Notes: generated by a model not told the origin, from the letters alone. A stretch of 64,000 nt of DNA from Pseudomonas lalkuanensis (GCF_008807375.1 NZ_CP043311.1:2894001-2958000); one strand, 5' to 3'; positions 35,832 to 44,629 are shown, counted from the stretch's first letter. A program made the numbers and translations.

Positions 35832-37346
35832 ATGGTTGGAAAAAATGATTCAAATGATCTGGCATGGGTCGATCAGGTTCCGAGGCTTGATGATCTTCAA
35901 GCCGGTAGTCTGAAGCGTATCTTCGATCTGGCGGCCCAGCTTCCTGATGACTGGTCAGGCATGATGGGGCGCTCGACCCTGCAGGAAGATTTCGGCTCCC
36001 TGCGCTTCCAGTTGGCGTACATGTCGTATGCCCTGGCGCTTACCTATGTGCACCGCCTGCCCGCCGCTCCCGAGCTGTTCCGCAAGCCCTTCGACCAGCT
36101 GATCCAGAAGATTCTTTCGCCTGATGTATGGACCTACTGGCATTACGTCGGGACCGGAAATGGCCCGTTCAATAGGGCCCTGGGAGAGCTGCCTGCGACC
36201 TGGAATCCAGTTGAGCGCGACAACATCATGTACAGCGCCTACGTCCAATCCATGGCGCTGCTCTATCACTACCTTTTCCGCGACGACAAGTACGCAAAGG
36301 AAGGGGCACTGACCTTCTCCGTCAAACCGCTGTTCTGGGGAATGGGTGGACAGCACTTCCCGTACGACGAGCGTTCCCTGAATGAGCACATCTACTGGAA
36401 CATGGTACAGCGAGGTTATCTAGGCATTGCCTGTGAACCCAACTGCGTCTTCCAGGTGTGCAACCAGATCCCGATCCTGGGTTTCCGGTTTCACGACCTG
36501 GTTTACGGCGGCTCGCTCGCCGAAGAGGTAACCGATGGGTACCTGAAGGCGTGGGAGGAGTTCGGAGTGCTGGATGATGCCGGCCACTACCGGATGATGG
36601 TCCAGGAGCACGAGCGTGCAGCGATCAGCTTTCCCGACCAACCGTGGGTGGACTTCTGGATGGCTTCGCTGATGCACGCGTGGAATCCCGACATGGTCGA
36701 GCGCCACTATCCCGACCAGTTGGCGCACTGGGCGGTGGATGGGCCAGATGGCACCCTTTCGATCAAACCTACGATTCCGCCCAATGGCTCCGACCGCTAC
36801 TCGGCGCGGGACTTTGGCTGGGCCGCTGTGTGCGCCTCCGAAGTTGGTGACGCTGAAACCTTGTCACGCCTGCTCGCCTATGCCGATCGCTTCTTGCATC
36901 CGGCCTGGTCCGATGGGGCTTACTTCTATCGGCGCCATGACCAGTTGCTGGATGCGGATGGAAACTTCGCCGCCATGGATCCGCACACGGGCAATGCGCT
37001 GCTCGCCTATGCACGCCTAAATGTGCCCGGTGGATTACAGAAGCTCTTTGCAGGCCCCTTGGAAGACGCCCATTTCGCGCAGCCGACGCTAGTGGATTGC
37101 ACCCCCGGGCTGGACATTCGCCGAGCCTGGTATGCCAGCAACAGAAGCGCGTTGGTGCTGACCGTGTCCCAGGCTACGGAGGCTGGTCCGGTGCGACTCG
37201 AGGTCGGGAATGGGGTAGGGCGGGGCAACTGGCGACTGCTGCAAGATGGAAGGCCCTTCGACGGCCATGTTCACTTGCGGGGCGAGCGCATCATCATCGA
37301 ATTCGAGTTGCATAGCGAAACTACACTGGTGCTGTCATGGGTATGA
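35832..37346 (+). CDS. Linalool dehydratase/isomerase-like protein
   Basis: A 504-residue alpha/alpha-barrel protein. The diagnostic segment runs from NPVERDNIMYSAYV (residues 126-138) to YLGIACEPNCVFQVCNQIPI (197-216). It matches the Castellaniella Ldi pattern ENIMYKGH...GIVCEPDNYFVQCN, so both active-site cysteines are kept (C201 and C210, with C205 extra). The residue at the place of the catalytic-site His after NIMY is Tyr137 here. There is no signal peptide, unlike the periplasmic Ldi, and a C-terminal extension of about 100 residues is beta-rich. Ldi hydrates myrcene to linalool and isomerises it to geraniol. Beside ADH, ALDH and ligase genes it suggests a terpene or tertiary-alcohol pathway, but the true substrate is unknown. 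Confidence 0.78.
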   Translation: MVGKNDSNDLAWVDQVPRLDDLQAGSLKRIFDLAAQLPDDWSGMMGRSTLQEDFGSLRFQLAYMSYALALTYVHRLPAAPELFRKPFDQLIQKILSPDVWTYWHYVGTGNGPFNRALGELPATWNPVERDNIMYSAYVQSMALLYHYLFRDDKYAKEGALTFSVKPLFWGMGGQHFPYDERSLNEHIYWNMVQRGYLGIACEPNCVFQVCNQIPILGFRFHDLVYGGSLAEEVTDGYLKAWEEFGVLDDAGHYRMMVQEHERAAISFPDQPWVDFWMASLMHAWNPDMVERHYPDQLAHWAVDGPDGTLSIKPTIPPNGSDRYSARDFGWAAVCASEVGDAETLSRLLAYADRFLHPAWSDGAYFYRRHDQLLDADGNFAAMDPHTGNALLAYARLNVPGGLQKLFAGPLEDAHFAQPTLVDCTPGLDIRRAWYASNRSALVLTVSQATEAGPVRLEVGNGVGRGNWRLLQDGRPFDGHVHLRGERIIIEFELHSETTLVLSWV

Positions 37347-37843
37347 ATGTCGGGGTCTCGAGCCATTTCTCTCTAATCGACCACCATGGGCAGAAGGTTG
37401 CGGATACGGATTACCGCGGCTCGTTCATGCTGGTCTACTTCGGTTTCACCCATTGCCGGGTTGTCTGTCCGCGCGCTCTGTCAAAACTTTCCTCTGTGCT
37501 CGACCTACTTGGTGAGCAGTCCAGCCTACTGACGCCTTTGTATATTACTGTGGATCCTCAGCGGGATACGCCCGATGTTATGCGGACGTATCTGGAAGCC
37601 AACTATCCCCGTTTCACAGGATTGACTGGAACGTCGTCGCAAGTCGAAGCGGTGAAGCAGTCCTTCCGCGTTTTCGCCGCTCGTAGAGTCGACCCGGACG
37701 AGCCGGACGGGTACGCCATGCCACACACTGCAATTGCCTACCTATTTGGTCCTGACGGTAAGTACTGCACGCACTTTGCAGACAACCTGGAAGCAGAAGC
37801 AATCGTGGCTCGCCTGAAGGCAAGCCTGCCTGATTGGTTTTGA
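37343..37843 (+). CDS. SCO1/SenC-like thioredoxin-fold protein without export signal
   Basis: A protein of about 166 residues with a SCO domain: VYFGFTHCRVVCPRAL carries the CxxxC pair, followed by TVDPQRDTPDVM and the metal-ligand His in AMPHTAIAYLF. SCO proteins normally are membrane-anchored and deliver copper or reduce thiols for cytochrome oxidase. Here the usual N-terminal anchor is absent. The ATG at 37343 overlaps the TGA of the Ldi-like gene (ATGA); an ATG at 37337 is also possible. Tight coupling suggests it serves the Ldi-like enzyme, for example in thiol redox, but that is inference. Confidence 0.82.
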   Translation: MNVGVSSHFSLIDHHGQKVADTDYRGSFMLVYFGFTHCRVVCPRALSKLSSVLDLLGEQSSLLTPLYITVDPQRDTPDVMRTYLEANYPRFTGLTGTSSQVEAVKQSFRVFAARRVDPDEPDGYAMPHTAIAYLFGPDGKYCTHFADNLEAEAIVARLKASLPDWF

Positions 37844-38181
37844 CTGCGAGTATTTGTGGGCCTTGCCGAAAACTGGATGTAGAGGCGATCCCTATGCGGG
37901 AAGCGTTTCGGAGGGATGGTACTGCATTAAGGCAAGAGCGGCTCTAACCACGCAGGCACGTTTAGGAGCTTTATCGCGGGAAATGAGTGACTCGGTCTGA
38001 TCAGAAATAGTGGCTTTCGTGGGGGGGCAACCTGAACTGCCGCGGAAGACGCAAGCAGAATCCGCCAACTACTACTGCGAACAACCTGATCACCCCGACT
38101 GACCATAGTTCGATTTTCCAAGGGGATTCCCGTTTAAAGGCCACCCCCAAAACGAAGGGGCCGCAATGCGGCCCCTTAAAC
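37844..38181. other. Intergenic region between convergent genes
   Basis: No gene is seen. A strong hairpin near its right end (separate entry) probably ends the HD-domain gene. Confidence 0.55.
38155..38177 (-). terminator. Terminator of the HD-domain gene, possibly bidirectional
   Basis: AAGGGGCCGC-AAT-GCGGCCCCTT has perfect 10-bp arms. Read on the minus strand it is followed by CGTTTTG, a T-rich tail. It lies just after the HD-domain gene stop. Confidence 0.7.
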
Positions 38182-38823
38182 CTAGCTTGGCCAGCAGGAC
38201 TGGCGAATGATGCTGCAGAAGTTTCCAGCCAAGAAGCCAGGCTCTTTGTCGGCAATTACATCCGCCTTAACGTTGCCAAAGGTCGTTTGTGGCTTGTGGC
38301 GGATACCATTGTAAAACGTCTGGATGATCGCTTCTTTGAAATGATCGCCACGTGGATGTGCCTGAACAACGGCATCGCGGTCAGCATCACTGAGCTCCTC
38401 ATGGTGTAGCCCGAGAACATCGGTTTCTACACCAGCGGTGACCAAAGCAATTAGCGGGTGCATGTGCTCCGGAATCCCTGGAGTGGTGTGTAGCGCGATT
38501 GCGGTCCACACGCGCTCGATATCCCGTTCATTGATGCTGTGACCTTCCAGAAAATCACGCGCAGCATTCGCTCCGTCGACCTCGAAACGGCAGCAATCAC
38601 TGCTGTGCTGGTGAGTCAGGCCCATGTCATGAAACATGCAACCCGCGTAAAGAAGCTCGTTGTCGTATTTCAGCCCGAGCCTCTTGCCGGCAAGCGACGC
38701 AAAATAGAAAACGCGACTCGAATGATGGAAGAGTAATGGCGAAGCAGTATCACGTACCAGCTCGGTGATTTCCCGAGCCATCGCGCTGTCGGGCACATGG
38801 ATGCCAGCAATAGCATTAGACAT
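38182..38823 (-). CDS. HD-domain protein, cyanamide-hydratase (Ddi2)-like
   Basis: A 213-residue metal-dependent HD protein. Candidate ligands are His33/34 (LLFHHSSRVF), His65-Asp66 (GCMFHDMGLT) and His112 (IALHTTPGIPEH). The arrangement and the YFASLAGKRLGL..LLYAGC start resemble the Ddi2/cyanamide hydratase group more than nucleotidases. That group hydrates cyanamide to urea, so a link to nitrile-type toxicity is possible, but family members also have unknown substrates. It is divergent from a GlxA-type regulator 139 bases away. Confidence 0.75.
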   Translation of the reverse strand: MSNAIAGIHVPDSAMAREITELVRDTASPLLFHHSSRVFYFASLAGKRLGLKYDNELLYAGCMFHDMGLTHQHSSDCCRFEVDGANAARDFLEGHSINERDIERVWTAIALHTTPGIPEHMHPLIALVTAGVETDVLGLHHEELSDADRDAVVQAHPRGDHFKEAIIQTFYNGIRHKPQTTFGNVKADVIADKEPGFLAGNFCSIIRQSCWPS

Positions 38824-38962
38824 ATTGAGATCCTGGGTGGGTGAGTGACGACACCACTCTGACCGCCGACCTGAATGGCATCAATTGACTTGTTACGTCA
38901 TTTCCTGCCATTGTCAGCCAGTATCGGACGTGAGCGGCCTCCGTCTCTTCTTAGGAGCAGAA

Positions 38963-39934
38963 ATGTCTCGCCCTCAAATAACTCTTGCAATCCTAGGCAT
39001 GCCAGGAGTTCAGCTTCTCGATGCTTGTGGTCCTCTGGACGTTTTCGCAGAGGCTAACCGCCAAGCTGGATACGAAGCCTATCGTCTGCTTCTGGTCGCC
39101 TGTGAGCCTGGCCCGCTAGTGAGCTCTTCAGGAACAAGGCTAATTCCAGACGCTTGGATTGGGGACGAAATTGCACCTATCGATACTTTACTTGTAGCTG
39201 GCACCCCTCAAGCAGCAAACCAGTATCTGCGTACAGGGGTTCTTGATTGGCTTCGTCAGCGTGCTTCACGGAGCCGACGTTTCGGCTCCGTGTGCACGGG
39301 AGCATTTGCCCTTGCAGCTGCGGGCTTGCTTGATGGTCGCCGCGTCACGACCCACTGGGCGGTGGCGGAGCCTTTGTCTGAACGGTACCCGCAAGTCACG
39401 GTAGAGCCGGATGCAATTCAGGTGCATGACGGTAATCTCCGAACTGCAGCAGGTGTTACTGCTGGTTTAGACCTTGCTCTGGCGTTGGTCCAAGAAGATT
39501 TGGGCGATGAAATTGCCAAAGATGTTGCAGGTCATTTGGTCATGTACTTCAAACGAACCGGTGGACAAATGCAATTCAGTCGCCAAGGATCTACATCGCC
39601 GACAGGGCGTTCCGCGCTTCAGGCACTGCAGCGCTACGTAGCGGCAAACCCTGCTTTGGACCATGGAATAGCGAATCTGGCCGAACGAATGGGTGTAAGC
39701 CCAAGGCATTTCGCCCGTATTTTTCAAAGTGATGTCGGAATGACGCCTGCCGCTTGGGTGGAGCAGACGCGGGTCAATACTGCTAGGGAGCTGCTAGAAA
39801 CTGGAAATGGAGCACCTAAGCAGGTGGCGGCGTTGTGTGGGTTCGCCAACGCAGACACATTGCGTAGGGCTTTTCTTCGACATGTCGGTGTGACCCCTGC
39901 GGAATATCGTAAGCGCTATGCGCAACTGCATTAA
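38963..39934 (+). CDS. GlxA-family transcriptional regulator (DJ-1/PfpI plus AraC domains)
   Basis: A 323-residue regulator starting at ATG 38963 with TTAGGAG upstream. The DJ-1/PfpI domain (MSRPQITLAILGMPGVQLLD to about residue 190) carries the elbow FGSVCTGAFALAAAGLLDGR. The AraC domain follows (LAERMGVSPRHFARIFQSDV and VAALCGFANADTLRRAFLRH). It has the same architecture as the regulator at 12927-13910 but is clearly a different paralogue. Divergence from the HD-domain gene suggests that it controls it. Confidence 0.9.
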   Translation: MSRPQITLAILGMPGVQLLDACGPLDVFAEANRQAGYEAYRLLLVACEPGPLVSSSGTRLIPDAWIGDEIAPIDTLLVAGTPQAANQYLRTGVLDWLRQRASRSRRFGSVCTGAFALAAAGLLDGRRVTTHWAVAEPLSERYPQVTVEPDAIQVHDGNLRTAAGVTAGLDLALALVQEDLGDEIAKDVAGHLVMYFKRTGGQMQFSRQGSTSPTGRSALQALQRYVAANPALDHGIANLAERMGVSPRHFARIFQSDVGMTPAAWVEQTRVNTARELLETGNGAPKQVAALCGFANADTLRRAFLRHVGVTPAEYRKRYAQLH

Positions 39935-40409
39935 GCGATGTATCCATCCAGGCTTTTTCCCGATAGACCACTTTGGCAAGACGGTGAAGAAGACTCGGTC
40001 TTCTGTGCCGACTCTGCGATTGAAATTCTCGGGATCTTCAAAAGTCGCCAGTAGGTGAAGCTATCGACGCAAAGCGATTCGGGCGTATGTAAGGTGCGCG
40101 CCGTGTCCAATATCACCACTTACGGAATCATGCCGGGATGCCGAGGCACATCTTTGAACTGGCTGCGTTCGTCGGTAACGCCCGCCAGATTCGAGAGCTC
40201 TCCCTCCGATAGTGTCGTTGGCACGGCGATCTGACAAGTCTGGCCTTTCAGGTGGCTCTCTCGGTGCCAACCCGCCCTGCCGTAATACCGAAAACCACTT
40301 CCTTCATTCCACTGAATGCAACCTGTCCTGCTTGTTTCATGGTTCTACTCTCAGTTATCAGCGCGAGTTGTTCCCGGTGTGCGGAACTCGGTGCGTTTCG
40401 AATCCAACA
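39935..40409. other. Region with an iron-ADH relic
   Basis: No intact gene. Its right two thirds are the decayed iron-containing alcohol dehydrogenase listed separately. The rest shows nothing clear. Confidence 0.55.
40050..40348 (-). pseudogene. Iron-containing alcohol dehydrogenase/maleylacetate reductase, decayed
   Basis: On the minus strand MKQAGQVAFSGMKEVVFG (typical opening of group III iron ADHs) is followed, after a large internal deletion and a frame change, by QIAVPTTLSEGELSNLAGVT then DERSQFKDVPRHPGMIP, a stop, and VVILDTARTLHTPESL. These match the VPTTLSGGE..AGVTD..R..HP...P..VILD signature in order. The metal-binding C-terminal domain is gone, so it is inactive. Confidence 0.65.
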
Positions 40410-42074
40410 TCACATGTTGGGGTAGTTCGGGCCTCCGGTGCCTTCCGGTGCCACCCAGGTAATGTTCTGGGCGGGGTCCTTGATGTCGCAGGTCTTGCAG
40501 TGCACACAGTTCTGGGCGTTGATCTGGAAGCGCTTGCTGCCGTCTTCGTTCGCCACCACTTCATACACGCCAGCCGGGCAGTAGCGCTGCGCCGGCTCGT
40601 CATACAGGGGCAGGTTCTTGGCGATCGGGATGCTCGCGTCGGCCAGCTTCAGGTGACAGGGTTGTTCCTCTTCATGGTTGGTATTGGAGAGGAACACCGA
40701 GCTGAGCTTGTCGAAGCTGATCTTGCCGTCCGGCTTCGGATATTCGATGCGCTGGGACTGGGCAGCGGGCTTCAGGCAGGCGTAGTCCGGCTTGTTGTCG
40801 TGCAGGGTGAAGGGGATCTTGCCGCCGAACCAGTTCTGGTCGATGTAGTTGAAGGCACCACCCACCAGGGCGCCGTACTTGTGAATGGCGGCGCCGAAGT
40901 TGCGGCTGCGGAACAATTCGTCGTACAGCCAGCTGGACTTGAAGGCATCGACGTAGCCGGTCAGCTCGTCACCGCCTTCCTTGCCGGCGACCAGGGCAGC
41001 GGCAACGGCTTCGGCAGCCAGCATGCCGGATTTCATGGCGGTGTGGCTGCCCTTGATTTTGGCGAAGTTCAGGGTGCCCAGGTCGCAACCGATCAGGGCG
41101 CCGCCCGGGAAGACCATCTTCGGCAGCGAATTCAGGCCGCCCTTGCAGATGGCGCGGGCGCCGTAGGCCACGCGCTTGCCGCCTTCCAGGTACTGTTTGA
41201 TCACCGGGTGGTGCTTGTAGCGCTGGAATTCGTCGAAGGGCGACAGGTAGGTGTTGGCATAGGACAGGTCGATGATCAGGCCGACCACCACCTGGTTGTT
41301 TTCCAGGTGGTAAAGGAAGGAGCCACCGGTGTTCTCAGTGCCCATGATGTCCATCGGCCAACCGGCGGTGTGGACCACCAGGCCGGGCTGGTGCTTGGCC
41401 GGGTCGATGTCCCAGATTTCCTTGATGCCGATGCCGTAGTGCTGGGCGTCGGCTTCGGAGTCGAGGTTGTACTTCTTGATCAGTTGCTTACCGATATGGC
41501 CACGGCAGCCTTCGGCGAACAGGGTGTACTTGGCGCGCAGTTCCATGCCGGGGGTGTAGTAACCCTCTTTCGGGTTACCTTCGCGATCCACGCCCAGATC
41601 GCCGGTGATGATGCCGCGCACCACGCCGTTCTCGTCGATCAGCGCTTCCTGGGCGGCGAAGCCCGGGTAGATTTCCACGCCCAGGCCTTCGGCTTGCTGG
41701 GCCAGCCAGCGGCAGAGATTGCCCAGGGAGATGATATAGTTGCCCTCGTTGTGCATGGTCTTGGGCACGAGCAGGTCGGGAACCCTGATGGCGGAATCGG
41801 CATCCTTGAGCATATAGATGTCGTCGCGGGTCACCGGAGTGTTCAGCGGGGCGCCGAGATCTTTCCAGTCAGGGAAGAGTTCGTTAAGGGCTCGCGGTTC
41901 GAATACGGCGCCAGAGAGAATGTGGGCGCCCACTTCGGAACCCTTCTCGACCACGCATACGCTGATCTCCTGACCCGCTTGCGCAGCCTGCTGCTTCAGT
42001 CGGCACGCGGCGGACAGGCCAGCAGGGCCAGCGCCGACGATGACGACATCGAATTCCATGTATTCGCGTTGCAT
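40410..42074 (-). CDS. Electron transfer flavoprotein-ubiquinone oxidoreductase
   Basis: A 554-residue membrane-associated enzyme that passes electrons from reduced ETF to ubiquinone, the outlet for acyl-CoA dehydrogenases. The start at 42074 gives MQREYMEFDVVIVGAGPAGL with the FAD Rossmann motif at the N-terminus. The C-terminal 4Fe-4S ferredoxin domain reads NAQNCVHCKTCDIKDPAQNI. The length is normal. The upstream open frame is an artefact of overlap with the gap. The presence of acyl-CoA dehydrogenases in the neighbouring block gives it an obvious partner. Very biased codon use suggests high expression. Confidence 0.95.
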   Translation of the reverse strand: MQREYMEFDVVIVGAGPAGLSAACRLKQQAAQAGQEISVCVVEKGSEVGAHILSGAVFEPRALNELFPDWKDLGAPLNTPVTRDDIYMLKDADSAIRVPDLLVPKTMHNEGNYIISLGNLCRWLAQQAEGLGVEIYPGFAAQEALIDENGVVRGIITGDLGVDREGNPKEGYYTPGMELRAKYTLFAEGCRGHIGKQLIKKYNLDSEADAQHYGIGIKEIWDIDPAKHQPGLVVHTAGWPMDIMGTENTGGSFLYHLENNQVVVGLIIDLSYANTYLSPFDEFQRYKHHPVIKQYLEGGKRVAYGARAICKGGLNSLPKMVFPGGALIGCDLGTLNFAKIKGSHTAMKSGMLAAEAVAAALVAGKEGGDELTGYVDAFKSSWLYDELFRSRNFGAAIHKYGALVGGAFNYIDQNWFGGKIPFTLHDNKPDYACLKPAAQSQRIEYPKPDGKISFDKLSSVFLSNTNHEEEQPCHLKLADASIPIAKNLPLYDEPAQRYCPAGVYEVVANEDGSKRFQINAQNCVHCKTCDIKDPAQNITWVAPEGTGGPNYPNM

Positions 42075-42138
42075 CTGATTTCCTCGAATCATCGCTAGGG
42101 GACGCTGGACATTGAAGGGTGCCCTGGCGTTCCGGTTT

Positions 42139-43392
42139 TCAGTCGGGTGTGGAGCGGTCGGCAATGACCTGATCGCGGAGCAGTTCAGTCATCTTTTCCG
42201 GCGGCAGATCCAGCCAGTCGACCAGCACCTCGGTTGTGTGTTGCCCGAGACAGGGGGGCGGCAGTTGGTAGTCCGCTGGCGTTTCCGAAAGCTTGGCCGG
42301 GAAGACCAGCGTGGGAATGGTCTGGCCGTCCTCGCGAGCGAAGGTATGCACCAAGCCGCGTGCTGCTGTATTAGGATCTGCGAAGGCCTGAGCGACAGTG
42401 TTCAGCGGGCCGGCCGGTACTTTGGCCTGCACCAATACCTCGAGGAGCGCGTCCTGCCTCCAGGTGCTGATCGTTTCCTGCAGATGCTGTTCGAGGCTGT
42501 CACGATGGCGAACGCGGTCAGCGTTGCGTCGATAGCATGGATCGCTCGCCAGATCGGGCCGGCCGATTGCATGGCAGAGGGCGGAGAACTGGGTGTCGTT
42601 GCCTGCGGCCACGACCAACGCACCCCCAACGGCATCAAAGGTGCGATAAGGAACCACGGTGGGGTGCGAATTGCCCAAGCGCTGCGGGACTACACCACCG
42701 ACCTGCCAGCTCATGGCCTGGTTTGCAAGCATCGTCATCTGGGTATCCAGGAGCGCACAGTCGATGTGCTGGCCGAGCCCGGTGCGCTCCGCATGACGGA
42801 GCGCCAGAAGTACGGAAAGGCTGGCGTAGACGCCGGTGGAGAGATCGGTGATCGCAACGCCTACCTTGGTCGGCTGCCCGTCGGGCTCTCCGGTGATACT
42901 CATCAGTCCGCCCATAGCCTGGGCAACGAAGTCATATCCCCCACGCTCCGCGTAAGGACCTTCTTGGCCGAAGCCGGTAATTGAGCAATACACCAGGCGT
43001 GGGTTCAACTGGTGTAGGGCTTGGTAATCCAGCCCGAGCTTCTGCAATGCCCCGACGCAGAAATTCTCCACCAAAACATCTGCTTTCACGGCGAGTTGCC
43101 GTATCAGCTCCGAGCCTGCCGAAGTCGCGATATCAATAGCGATCGATCGCTTGTTGCGATTGCAGCCCAGGTAATAGGCACTTTCCCGAGCGCCACCGAG
43201 GCCGTCGGTCTCAGGCAGGAATGGCGGACCCCAGGCGCGCGTGTCGTCGCCAACTTCAGGCGCTTCGACCTTGATCACGTCAGCCCCGAAGTCGCCCAGG
43301 ATCTGAGTACACCAGGGGCCTGCCAGCACGCGCGAAAGATCCAGGACCCGCACTCCCTGTAGAGGTTGGCATGGTGACGTGCCTGGTTTCAT
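42139..43392 (-). CDS. CaiB/BaiF family CoA transferase
   Basis: A 417-residue class III CoA transferase. Family landmarks are LQGVRVLDLSRVLAGPWCTQ at the N-terminus, ADVIKVEAP, NRNKRSIAID and the catalytic Asp region GVAITDLSTGVYASLSVLLA. It moves CoA between a carboxylic acid and an acyl-CoA donor. It is divergent from the MaoC hydratase, and two WTTCA-N5-TGAAA palindromes lie 38-72 bases before its start, matched by a set before the hydratase. This pair recalls dicarboxylic-acid routes such as itaconate or mesaconate use, but no lyase is present. Confidence 0.9.
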   Translation of the reverse strand: MKPGTSPCQPLQGVRVLDLSRVLAGPWCTQILGDFGADVIKVEAPEVGDDTRAWGPPFLPETDGLGGARESAYYLGCNRNKRSIAIDIATSAGSELIRQLAVKADVLVENFCVGALQKLGLDYQALHQLNPRLVYCSITGFGQEGPYAERGGYDFVAQAMGGLMSITGEPDGQPTKVGVAITDLSTGVYASLSVLLALRHAERTGLGQHIDCALLDTQMTMLANQAMSWQVGGVVPQRLGNSHPTVVPYRTFDAVGGALVVAAGNDTQFSALCHAIGRPDLASDPCYRRNADRVRHRDSLEQHLQETISTWRQDALLEVLVQAKVPAGPLNTVAQAFADPNTAARGLVHTFAREDGQTIPTLVFPAKLSETPADYQLPPPCLGQHTTEVLVDWLDLPPEKMTELLRDQVIADRSTPD

Positions 43393-43429
43393 GGAGGACC
43401 TCGTTAGTAGGGAAGCGTTAATGCCAATG

Positions 43430-43464
43430 ATTCACTAGATGAAACCGTCTTTCAATAAATGAAA
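43430..43464. promoter_or_regulatory. Tandem operator: two WTTCA-N5-TGAAA palindromes
   Basis: ATTCACTAGATGAAA (43430-43444) and TTTCAATAAATGAAA (43450-43464) are 20 bases apart start to start. They lie just upstream of the CoA transferase on the minus strand. The same pair geometry recurs at 60954-60988. Fifteen-base palindromes of this kind suit IclR-family regulators. Confidence 0.65.
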
Positions 43465-43690
43465 TCATTTTATCCCGTCGCGAGAAATGAACTCATATCC
43501 ACCCGGACAGGTGTTGATGCAGTACACCCCAGTCCCCACGGGACTGGGGCGTGCCAGGGGGCGTCTTTGCGTTGAGATGTATGCAACTGTTGGGAACAAC
43601 TGACCCACTTGGTCTCCCTGGTTTTTGGGCGCATCACCACAACGGTCTTCTCGAAGTGTTGCGCCGTGTGCGAAATCGGCAGAAGATAGT

Positions 43691-43723
43691 TTTCATATTG
43701 AAATAATATTTCATACAGTGAAA
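43691..43723. promoter_or_regulatory. Tandem operator upstream of the MaoC hydratase gene
   Basis: TTTCATATTGAAA (43691-43703, spacer of three) and TTTCATACAGTGAAA (43709-43723) lie 46-78 bases before the hydratase start. A further TGAAA half-site follows at 43729-43733. They belong to the same motif family as the sites at 43430 and 60954. Confidence 0.6.
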
Positions 43724-43768
43724 TTAATTGAAACGCCGACCCACAATCCAACCAGAGAGGACATGGGC

Positions 43769-44629
43769 ATGCCCATCGATGTCGAAAAGCTGCTCGGCTA
43801 TTCCATTCCCACCGTCAGACAGACGCTGACCCGCCGCGAGACTGCCTTCTACGCGCTGTCGGTAGGGATGGGGCAGGATCCAGAAGACGAGCGTCAGTTA
43901 AGCTATGTCGATTACTCTCGGGACCTGCGTGCGTTGCCTTCCATGGCTGTCGTCCTGGCGCACCCGGGATTCTGGCTGGCCGATCCACGTTCGGGCGTCG
44001 ATGCGACCCAGGTGGTTCACGGTGAGCAAGAACTGAACCTGCACGCGCCACTCCCTGTGGAGGGCGAATTGGTTGGGGAAACCTCAATCGTCGGCCTGGT
44101 GGATAAGGGCCCAGGGCAGGGTGCGTTGCTCTACACGCGAAAGGCAGTGACTGATGCGGCCAGTGGCAAGCTGATCGCCTCGACGCTCAATACGACGTTC
44201 ATTCGTGGTGGCGGTGGTTTCGGAGGGTCTGCGACGCCTTTCAAGCCGAGTCCGACACAATCGGTCGGCGAACCAGACTTCGTGGTGGACCTGCCGACTC
44301 GCGCCGAGCAGGCGCTCTACTACCGCATGAATGGCGACGACAATCCCCTGCATGCCAATCCTGCGGTTGCTGCCCAAGCCGGATTCACACGCCCCATCCT
44401 CCACGGCTTATGCACCTTCGGGGTGGTTTGTCACGCCGTGGTCAAGGTTTTGGCCGATTACGATGCATCTCTGCTGCGAGGAATGTCCCTGCGCTTTTCC
44501 TCGCCGGTCTACCCGGGAGAAACCATCCGCAGTGAAATCTGGCGTGACGGTTCGTTCCAGGCTCGGGTCCTCGAGCGGGATGCTTTGGTGGTCAGCAATG
44601 GCCTTGCTTACTTGGGCGGGAGGGCCTAA
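43769..44629 (+). CDS. MaoC-family enoyl-CoA hydratase 2
   Basis: A 286-residue double hot-dog protein. The hydratase-2 active-site motif is in RMNGDDNPLHANPAVAAQAG then FTRPILHGLCTFG, where Asp and His act as catalytic pair. I choose ATG 43769 (MPIDVEKLLGY) since GAGAGG lies nine bases upstream; ATG 43763 is too close. It adds water to a 2-enoyl-CoA giving the (R)-3-hydroxyacyl-CoA. It is divergent from the CoA transferase, with shared operators. Confidence 0.9.
   Translation: MPIDVEKLLGYSIPTVRQTLTRRETAFYALSVGMGQDPEDERQLSYVDYSRDLRALPSMAVVLAHPGFWLADPRSGVDATQVVHGEQELNLHAPLPVEGELVGETSIVGLVDKGPGQGALLYTRKAVTDAASGKLIASTLNTTFIRGGGGFGGSATPFKPSPTQSVGEPDFVVDLPTRAEQALYYRMNGDDNPLHANPAVAAQAGFTRPILHGLCTFGVVCHAVVKVLADYDASLLRGMSLRFSSPVYPGETIRSEIWRDGSFQARVLERDALVVSNGLAYLGGRA

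Larger units (their letters stand above)
43393..43768. promoter_or_regulatory. Divergent control region between CoA transferase and MaoC hydratase
   Basis: No gene is seen. It holds two groups of TTTCA/TGAAA palindromes, one near each start (separate entries), with unremarkable sequence between them. Confidence 0.6.

Noticed and set aside
40212..42098. A 628-codon open frame on the plus strand
   Set aside because: It is antisense to ETF-QO. Extreme third-position GC in that gene keeps the opposite strand free of stops; the product resembles nothing known.
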